Both the position numbers and the translations under genes were made by a program. Of a DNA stretch of 64,000 nucleotides, positions 55,963 to 64,000 are shown piece after piece. The stretch lies in NCBI GenBank assembly GCA_029204225.1, contig CM055100.1:21513784-21577783 (forward strand). Reading direction: 5' to 3'. Each line of letters opens with the position of its first letter. Within the stretch, counting starts at the first letter, position 1. The notes beneath the pieces are model-generated. The model had not been told where the DNA came from. It searched no databases and was given only the letters and a program-made list of their open reading frames with translations. This stretch comes from Diphasiastrum complanatum. Taxonomy: Eukaryota; Streptophyta; Lycopodiopsida; Lycopodiales; Lycopodiaceae.

Positions 55963-56469
55963 TGATAGTTTACAAAGAATACAAAAGCTAATCGGTGCCC
56001 ACGTGATTTTAGCAGATTCTGGATAAGCCCTGCCGATGCTGTCGGTGTTTTGCTTAGTGAGAACTTAAGAAGTTTGAAGCTTCATCGTCATTGATCAAGT
56101 TCTATCCAAAGCCAGCACAGATAGATCAACTTCCGTACTTGCGCATGCATTTCACGTAGGTAGGACGACCCCGTGGTCAAATTATACACAAGGCTTGCAC
56201 TAGCAAAGGATTGCTCACTGCCTATATAAGCACTAGTGTTTGTTTGGCATTTTCAACAGTTTCCCTTGCGCTACAGCATCTTCGAACCCAGAAATGCACA
56301 AAGAGTTGTAGCATCGCTTCTCATTTTTTTCTTTTTTCTTTTTTCTTTATTTCTTTGTAGACGTGAAGACATTATGCAGCATGTAGGAGACATGCACCAA
56401 GGAGACACGCAACACATTATTTGTTGCTACTTATCTGCCAAGCAAAAAAAAGAATCAGTAGACCTCAGC

Positions 56470-56493
56470 CTGCTGATCGCCGGCGATCAGCAG
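56470..56493. repeat. GATCG hairpin copy 5, perfect
   Basis: A perfect 24-bp palindrome, arms CTGCTGATCGCC and its complement, 186 bp outside the right arm. It is the closest to a consensus of the family in the spacer. Confidence 0.9.
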
Positions 56494-56782
56494 ACTAAAT
56501 CCTCAATTCTGTAGTTCTATGTGATTTCGATCCCAGGTCTGTAGACTTAATTGGGTGTGGAGGGATGCACATATGTCAACTACCTCTGATCTCTCAAAAT
56601 TCTACTGCTGGACATACCTCCAGCCACGATTTGTCGCAACCTCTATCTGATTCCAAAGGTTTCAGTGTTTCTTCCATGAACGAGTCATGAAGTGGTGGCC
56701 TTTGATGGTGGTTTGAAGCAGAAAATTTCTAGGATTTTTGAGATAGCTATATTTTTTAGACATTATGTGCTCATCAAAGGAG

Positions 56783-57030
56783 CCCCTTGCCCGGCGATCA
56801 GCAAGGCACAAGCAAATTTTTTTCTCCCACAGCACTTGGAGCGATCAGCAAGGGCAAGAGCAAAGTTTTTTTGCTCACTCCAAGTCCTTGCCCTGCCTCG
56901 TGGATAAGGGGCTAAAAAAATTGCTTGTGCCTTGCTGATCGCCAAGGCAAGGGCCTCCTCTCCCGAGCACATAATGTGCAGTGTCTCAAAAAAAATTTCC
57001 TTGGGCAAGGCACGAGCAAATTTATTTTTT
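56783..57030. repeat. compound hairpin with GCGATCAGCAAGG repeats
   Basis: CCGGCGATCAGCAAGGCACAAGCAAA-type arm at 56790-56817 pairs with TTGCTTGTGCCTTGCTGATC at 56921-56940. A third GCGATCAGCAAGG copy lies at 56840, and GGGCAAGGCACGAGCAAAT at 57003-57021 repeats it again. It probably belongs to the same hairpin family. Confidence 0.7.
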
Positions 57031-57890
57031 AAGCGTGGGTTGGGCTTAGATTCATTTCTATTCGTTGATGAAGACGTAATGGATTTTTTTGTGAAGATTA
57101 TGCCCAGGGGCTTTTTAAAAAGCATAAAATGTCACTGAATTTAAAAAGAAAAATGGAAAATTTTGAAGCTCATTCCAGACGCGCCTTAGTCCGCATCAGA
57201 CTGTGCGCGTCAGGCTGCCTACGACAAAACAACAACGAAACTGAGAACTTGAAGCAAATCACATATACAACCATGAACCATGAACAAACATAGACTAAGA
57301 GAATCTTTTATTGAAAACAAGAAAGTATAAATGGGATGATGGTTATTCTGGGAGTCCTTTAGTAATACATTTCGTTGTCTTTAGTTGATGTGTTTGCATG
57401 CATTGAAATTTGTGTATGTACCTTTCAAATTATGGCATTACCTTTCTACACATTACTTTATCACCATTAGTCCTATAAATTGGTGCTCTCAAAATGTGGT
57501 TTGTGACATTGTTTGAGGAAAGCATGGTACTTACAAGGTTACAAGCTAGGAACCAATGACCAATGGAAACACCTACTATGGGCGCACTGAATGAGGGTAT
57601 TGACAATGAAAATAGTCAAATTTCCCAAGAGGTACAATCAAACTTGCATCTTGATTGTTTTAAAATCATTTTGTTCACAATTTCTGTGGGCTAAAATGTA
57701 TATAACTATCAAAGTTGTGGATGGCAAGATGTATCCCCATATGTGAATGAACAATGTATAGATTCTATTGGTGTTTCTGACTGTTGGCGGAAGTTCCAAA
57801 AAAAAGGGGGGGGTAAAAATGTTGATGAGGATATTTGAGATGTAGCAATATCTTTTCATATTGACATGCTGTCATTGATGCATCGTAGGA
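57031..57890. other. no recognisable gene
   Basis: AT-rich DNA without clear motif. A G8 run is at 57807-57814. Confidence 0.4.
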
Positions 57891-57929
57891 AGTGAGAGAC
57901 TTAGACTAAAAAAGGTCTATAAAAATGAG

Positions 57930-59082
57930 GGTTATATTGTTGAAAAAGGTGATTTTATTCTTTCTTTAGCCACATCATCTAATAAACCCATATCAGAAAA
58001 GGATTATGCTAAGACTCTTTGGGATCCTATCTGGGAGAAGGTGAGTGATGATTTTGATCAAGAACTAAAAGATGATCCACATTGGAGTGACATGATTGGT
58101 TGCATGGTAATTGGGATGACAACCATAGATTGCTGGGTTTGGAAGCAATCCATGAGTTTATGCATGACATTTGTCATCATATTCATGTGCGTGCTAGTTT
58201 TATTCATCCAACCAGAGAAGGAGAGATGCAACTTCTCTCTTCAATGAATCGAATCAACAAGTAAGTTTAAGTTATTCATCTATCTGTTATTGATGAAGTT
58301 TGGTTTATTTACATGGTGGAATTTAATTTTATTAGAAAACTAAAAATTGGACTAATGTGGTCAATATTTCTATTGATGCACAATATGAATAGAATAAATG
58401 AGGTGGGGGTCGTGAAAAGTGATCTGAAGGACCAGTTGTATAGTGTGCGCCAATCAGCCGAATGCAGCCCATCATACTTTGTTGGTAGATTCTCCGTAGA
58501 GCAACTAAGAGAGGTAGAAAAGGAGAGGGCAGTTGAGGCAAAGAAATCTGGAAGCACACACTGGTATCCCTTGACTCGCTATATGTTGGCGAGGACATTA
58601 TTTGAGGTAAGCGAAATTTCATTAATTCCATTTAATTTGTGTGTTCTTTTTCAATTGGGCATTGAACTTATAACTTCTACTTGGATGAGGTGAGGACTCG
58701 ATTTTATGCAGGCAAAGAACTTTAAAAAAAAAACCATAAAAAAGGCAGAGTCAACTGTTTATTAATAAATGGAACACAAAAATGCTCAAATTGTTGGGAA
58801 TTGTGAATCCATGCTTGGGTTTTGAGTGGTTTGAGAAGGTAACAAATATAGATCCTGCCAAGATAGGCTACACATTTGGATTAGAAAAGCTACATACTTT
58901 GCGATGTGCAGCTGTGGACAATGAAGTGAGAAATAAGTGTCTTAAGATGAGTTTGGGTTCAAAGAGAACTCAATTTGCCATGACCAAAAATGTGTCAAGG
59001 ACTATCGACTTTGGGTGGCCAAGGAAACATGGCTGCATCATTGATTGGAGCAGGCCAATTGTTCTCTCCTTGAGTGCTTGAT
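57930..59082 (+). pseudogene. unrecognised multi-exon relic
   Basis: The frame KPISEKDYAKTLWDPIWEKV, DQELKDDPHWSDMIG changes near 58105 to WDDNHRLLGLEAIHEFMHDI and EGEMQLLSSMNRINK, ending at donor GTAAGT (58261). A second exon-like block near 58400-58604 has KSDLKDQLYSVRQSAECSPS and GSTHWYPLTRYMLARTLFE before donor GTAAGC; an acceptor TATGCAG follows at 58712. The last block (58790-59079) reads IGYTFGLEKLHTLRCAAVDN to a stop. Splice sites and composition indicate a once spliced gene; frameshifts and non-joining frames indicate decay. Family unknown. Confidence 0.4.
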
Positions 59083-59512
59083 TTACGGTATGTTACTTTG
59101 TGATAATTTGATATGTATCGTGAATTAGACTAAAAAGGATGTATCGTGAAAGTAGAATGTTTCATGAAAATGTGCTGTGTTTTATTACTTGCAGAGATGT
59201 TTGATTTGCCGCCCACGACAATATCACTAGAGAGGCGACATTTATCACGTTCGACATGCTATAAAAATTGCACATTTTAAAGTACGGCTCTAAAATATAC
59301 AAGTCAAAAACACAATATCATCATCGTGAACACCAACATAAGTAGAAGAGGAAAAACGCACCACAACAAATACCAATGTATGATTCACTGTTATGAGAAA
59401 AAATTCTCTTGATGTTCCATTATTACATATCAGAATAAACAATTACCACAATCTCCAATATTCATCACAAAAAAACTCACAAAACTTGCACAAATCTACT
59501 CGCAAAATGCTA

Positions 59513-59738
59513 AATCTCTCTAGTAACGTTGCTTTTTAGTTGTTGGGCATGACAACTTGATAGCTTCACGCCCGACGTCAGGAGCTCGATGGTTCGGCTT
59601 GCCTGATGAGCTATGATACTGATAGTTCAGCCATGTCCGATAATCTTATTCGGCACTTAAACTTTTGGTAGGGGGTCCGACTATTCGATGACTTGGGGAA
59701 TGACAGGGAACGATTGTCGAGATCACCATTTCCAACAC
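59513..59738 (-). repeat. L5 LTR fragment
   Basis: From TCTCTAGTAACGTTGC to CATTTCCAACA, matching 52196-52400 and the start of the L5 LTR in reverse, followed by CTCCCTTG as at 51911. This copy lies outside the palindrome. Confidence 0.85.
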
Positions 59739-60404
59739 TCCCTTGAGGGTTATTCTAAGGACTACACAAAAGAGTGTTCTAAGGATTATTTCAAGGGCAT
59801 AGAAATCAAAAACCATTTTTAGGACAAATGAAACTAGTATACGGGCTCCATTCTATTCTAAAAAATTGGAGTTACATTTCATGCAATTAAAGAGTTATGA
59901 GAGACAACTACGATTAACAAAATATACATAAATGGTCCAAGTAAAAGATTGTATATTACTCAACATTTTATATTGTGTGTAAAATTGTAGAATAATGAAT
60001 TCATTAAAATATATTTAAAAACATCTAAAAATTTCATTACAGTTTAGAACAAGGTTGTAAAATAAAATCAACTGAAATTTAAAATTATTACAAGATCAAT
60101 ACTCACAATTTAAAACAAAGAGATGTTTAGTTAATTTTTTTACTCTAAAAATAAAATTGTATGATACATTATGTTCCTTTTTATGTTATCTCACATTAAT
60201 ATTGTTAATCTAAAAACTATCTTTCATTCGGATGATATCAACATTGTAATGTGAATACCATGATCTTTTTTCCCAGCCTTCATCCATAAGTTCAGATAAT
60301 AAACTATCTGATAAATTTTTGCATACAAACATCGTTGGGGTTTTGTGTACATTGACACTTGAAAAAAAAATCCACAAATATATTCAAGGAAATGAACTAA
60401 CTCA
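59739..60404. other. no recognisable gene
   Basis: AT-rich, no open frame of note and no repeat seen. Confidence 0.4.
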
Positions 60405-60890
60405 ATCTGACTGTTTTTGATCCCGTGCTCATTTTTAATGAATTTTTTACATCATTATATATCTTGCAACGAAATGATTCTGAAACTGTAGTATCTGGTG
60501 CAATCCATTCATCACTTTCAAAAATAGGTAATGGAATTGGCACAATGATTCATTAAAAAAGATCCCACTACCAGCTAGATCTTTTGCAGTTCTACCTCGA
60601 TATTGCAGTTGTTCAATATCAGTGTGAATAACATCTAACACACTTGCAAAAGATCCACTCGGCTCTCATTCATTTATGTTGGATGGATATGAATCTGCAA
60701 GAGAAAAATGATCAGATTGGCAAGTTTACTATTAGATATTTATGAATGACAAAAATCAAAGTATAAAAAATATCAATACTCACAGTTGCTTTTTATGTGG
60801 TCTTGACGATTGAATCCTTGCACATTTATCTCTGAATGCATATATACATGTTGGACTAGAATTTCAGAAATAAATTTTCCTCCTGATGAT
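60405..60890 (-). pseudogene. unrecognised spliced relic
   Basis: A block ending GFNRQDHIKSN at donor GTGAGT (near 60783) is followed by a roughly 95-bp intron with acceptor TTTTTCTCTTGCAG near 60687. The phases fit (N-Y-S-Y-P-S-N-I-N-E). An in-frame stop precedes SGSFASVLDVIHTDIEQLQY and GRTAKDLAGSG; after one frameshift near 60535, LPIFESDEWIAPDTTVSESF and a stop at 60405. A possible upstream piece includes ILVQHVYMHSEINVQ. No family recognised. Confidence 0.35.
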
Positions 60891-62216
60891 GTTTAGAATT
60901 CCAAAATTAATCTGGCCTTCCAATAAGATCGAAATGATAGTTTTGACCTTTTCCTTTTTTAAAATGCTCCTCTTGATGATGGATGCATCAAAACCCAAGA
61001 GTTTTTTGAATATGTTCTTGGCACCCATAATCCATTATCATCTGTCTCGTTGAATAGAAGCACATAGTCGATTGAGGAACACGGCTTCCTTGATGACGCC
61101 ATTTGTAATTTGCATGCAAAAATCTGAAACAATAAACTATGAATATGAAAATTTGCGTATATAAAAAGCCATGAATCTGAGAAAAAGTGCTGGCAGAAAT
61201 TTGAAACACTGATCTATTTGGCGCCACAAATTAACTCTGGTTAACCCTGTTAACCATGGTTTGACAATGCATATACATTAATGGTACATCGATTTTCTCA
61301 TCTCAACCATCTATCATATTCATTTTCAATATTTTTGGGTCTCTTCGGGTAGTGGTGGCTGGTTTCAATTGGTCCACATGGCAACGAAAATAAGAAAAAA
61401 AATAAAAAAGCATCTTTTTCAAAGGCCCTCGTCGGGCTCTAAGTTTCTCTAATCTCAACCATTCCACTTCATTGACTAGTTGCATGTCACTATCAACCCA
61501 AATAGTCTACTCAAACATTTGGTGTCTCAATAGTACCTTCATCACGACCAAACAAAATCTCTAACAGAATCAGATATCATCCGAAAGCAACTCCTAATAG
61601 CATGTAGTGGCTTAATCCCATTAATAAAGTATAGACTAAGCATTTTTTTAATTAGTTAGCCATGTGCATGTATTCAATAACTTATTAGTTGCTTAGTGAC
61701 TCAAATCAACTGCTCATATTCTCTCACTAATTCACTAAGTCGCTCGATTGAATATATCTTCCGAGCACAATAATTCATTCTTTCTCTCTGTTATCACAGA
61801 GAATTGATTCAGAAAGATCGCAACTTTGCTTGCATTCATACTTGTACTCTTTATGACTGAATAATTTATGTTCCAGTAATCTAAATCGTGTTGTGCTATG
61901 TTGAATGCATCTTTATTATGTTTCGATCGATTTAAGTTATGTAGATGAAATTATTTGTAGATTAAACTATTCATTTAACTGATAATATGTGTCGATCATA
62001 ATGTTCTAAGTTGCGCACTATTTTGCTTCCACAATTAAACTGTAAAATCAATCTAGTTTGTGCATGTCTACAGAATTGATTGTTTGGATCTAATGACTTT
62101 GAAGTCAGGATCAAATAGACCTTGATCACAACTTCAAATTGTTGAAGTTGGCTTCAATCTGATAACATAGATTCATGCACTGAGGATTTTGTCATTCTTA
62201 TTCTAGAATCACAACA
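60891..62216. other. mostly unassigned; right part is probably the L7 5' LTR
   Basis: Frames at 60988-61227 and 61303-61485 (minus) show no family motif. DNA ending ATCACAACA at 62216 lies directly before a primer-site-like sequence, so the last few hundred bases are likely an LTR; its start cannot be set without a partner. Confidence 0.4.
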
Positions 62217-64000
62217 TGGTATAGAGGCCGATATAGAGCTTATAGTATCAGAACTATTGGTCTGATACGGAGTAGACACTTACTATAATTGTTTCCAATT
62301 AAATAATCTACTATCTGCATACACTCATCTCAAACTTCCAATGGATTCACAATCACATTTTGCTCTAATGGTGGACAAAATCAATGGTAATTACCACCTA
62401 TAGAGATTCAAATTGGGGGTAATACTGATGACAAAGAACAATGGGAAATAGTCACAGGAACCAAACTAATTCCCAGTGTCGATGAGCAATCCACATCCAA
62501 GTAGAAGCTCATTGTATTGAGTACCTTTTACGAAGTGAGAGATGTCACTTCAAAGCTGCATCCGAGGAGAAAGTTCTTCTCACTTAGAATGTCAAAAGGT
62601 GATTTCATTCAGAATCACATTAATCAATTCATGACTCTATTAGAGCAAATGGCAGCAATAGGTTCAATGGTTGAAGATTCGGGTGCTATCATGATCTTAT
62701 TGTCTAGCTTGCCATCCTCTTATGAAAATTGGGTGATGATGATTTTTACTCACTTAGAAATAACTTTATCTAGTGTCACAATTATGATGCTATAGGAGGA
62801 AACTCGAAGGAATGGAGCATCCTCATCCTCCATCAATGACTCACAGACTGTATTCTCCAAGAAGAACATGAAGAAACAACATACGAAGAAAGCTATCAAA
62901 TAATTCAACAACAATTAGAAGCAGTCCAAGAAGCGAGGTTAGACCCAATATCAACAATTCACTCAGAATACAAAAATTTGGTTCTGCAAATACTACAAAA
63001 GGACAAACCATGAAATCCAAGACTACCGAATCTTGAAGTTCAACAACAACAAGAAGAAATAGCTAGATCAACATGCTAATGCAGCTATCAACACGAACTA
63101 GAATGTCCCGACTCTGACGACAAATATTTTGTCAATTAGTCAAATTACTGATTTAGGGAATAGGGTAGAGTTTGAGACAAATTCATGTAGGATTCTTTAT
63201 AATTTTATAAGGATTCTTGCACCCAAAAGAAGCAAAGATATTTCTATAGACTCAGTCATTGTTACTCTAGGACTGATCATTCTTTAAGTAGTTCAGTATC
63301 AATGAATAAAGAATTGATTTGGCATTACAAACATGGCCAATGTCAATAACTAACATGTCTAAGCAATCTTCAGCTCTTGATTTTGTCTACCAAATTGTTG
63401 ACCCTCATGTCTGCCAAAGTTGTGTCATATGAAAGTAGACAAGGCGGCCATTTCAATTGAATCAAGAACATATATCCAAAGATTTATTTGCATACTAATA
63501 TATGTGGCTGATGCAAACACCATCAATGCTTGGTGCAAAATTCTTTATTACATTTATTGATGATTATTCTAAAAGGATCTCTATATATTTTATGAAGCAT
63601 AAATCTAAAGCTTTCCAGATCTTTAAGAAATACAAGGAGCATGCAGGTTGCAGACAAGCAAAAGAATCAAAGCTCTCAGGAGCGACAATGGTGATAGATA
63701 CATCTCAAATGAATTCAAAGACTACAACAATTTGTTGTTTTTTATTTTCCACGATCGAATGGACTGGCCGAAAGGAAAAAACATGACCTTAGTTTTTGGC
63801 AACATGCTATATCGACTACAGCCTACATGCAGAATTGATGTATTAGTAAAAGACCTACCTGATAGAAAGACCCCTTCAAAAGTTTGGACATCATCCAAAC
63901 CTTCATTATAGCATTTAAGAGTATTTGGATGCACTGCCTATGGTCATGTCCAAAAGGACATAAGAAAGAAATTAGATGAGCAGTTTTTCAAAACTATTTT
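62217..64000 (+). mobile_element. decayed Ty1/copia element L7, runs off the window
   Basis: TGGTATAGAGGCC at 62217 is a weakened primer site. ATG 62341 (MDSQSHFALMVDKINGNY) starts a broken Gag whose best frame (62517-62795) has GDFIQNHINQFMTLLEQMAA and SLPSSYENWVMM, close to L6. A knuckle remnant CKYYKRTNHEIQD, pre-integrase NILSISQITDLGNRVEFETN, and integrase motifs FITFIDDYSKRISIYFM (63541 onward) and RSDNGDRYISNEF (63669 onward) follow in changing frames, then LRVFGCTAYGHVQKDIRKKL at the end. Many stops; inactive. Confidence 0.8.

Larger units (their letters stand above)
44843..56284 (-). repeat. right arm of the 42-kb palindrome
   Basis: Reverse complement of the left arm, with insertions L4 (44912-49317), a 66-bp insert (about 50141-50206) and a non-LTR element (53329-55962). 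Outer edge is CAGCATCTTCG at 56284. One block (55963-56186) is identical to 13929-14152 over about 224 bp; other parts look 90-95% similar by eye. Confidence 0.9.

Noticed and set aside
56470-56500. Helitron 3' end (hairpin then CTRR)
   Set aside because: The hairpin is followed by ACTAA rather than a clear CTRR-T junction, other copies lack it, and no Rep/helicase coding is present.

Overview
The window looks like nuclear DNA of a seed plant. A repeat-rich conifer or other gymnosperm genome is plausible but unproven. Evidence: many Ty1/copia retrotransposons of several ages nested in each other, GT-AG introns of 85-114 bp, a plant promoter with G-boxes and a TATA box, and a Gnk2 (ginkbilobin/DUF26) fragment. 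There are no operons, ribosome binding sites or CRISPR arrays. Nearly all coding potential is mobile-element derived and mostly broken.

Layout. 1-3.3 kb holds decayed retroelement pieces and a probable solo LTR. 3.6-8.9 kb is different: minus-strand exon-like pieces of an unrecognised gene (3591-4680), a minus-strand gene with a full but divergent histone H3 domain and a long C-terminal extension (5009-5977), a promoter region with seven CACGTG boxes and TATAAATA (6303-6563), a plus-strand intron-containing unknown gene (6861-8221), and a minus-strand unknown relic (8395-8911). 8.9-13.8 kb has copia debris and a Gnk2 fragment (11085-11414).

13853-56284 is a 42.4-kb imperfect palindrome: left arm 13853-42395, spacer 42396-44842, right arm 44843-56284. 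The arms were later expanded by different insertions. The left arm received copia element L1 (14860-25034, TSD AATAA), into which a Gag-only element N1 (17549-23510) is nested. It also carries copia L5 (25319-40431) interrupted by L6 (about 29287-39560), which is in turn interrupted by a very young non-autonomous element N2 (33459-38950, TSD CATTC). The right arm received copia L4 (44912-49317, TSD CCTTC) and a non-LTR element with a restriction-like endonuclease region but no reverse transcriptase (53329-55962). The matching empty sites for L1, L4 and the non-LTR element can be read in the opposite arm. Both arms share L5-family LTRs and one broken cysteine-rich gene.

56.3-62 kb has short GATCGCCGGCGATC-type hairpins, two sets of exon-like relics and an L5 LTR fragment. 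62.2-64 kb starts another decayed copia element (L7).

The most unusual items are the extended histone H3-like gene with its divergent partner; N1/N2, which carry Gag, zinc knuckle and protease followed by about 770 residues of unrecognised protein where integrase, RT and RNase H should be; the 42-kb palindrome with readable insertion order; and the RT-less endonuclease-type non-LTR element.
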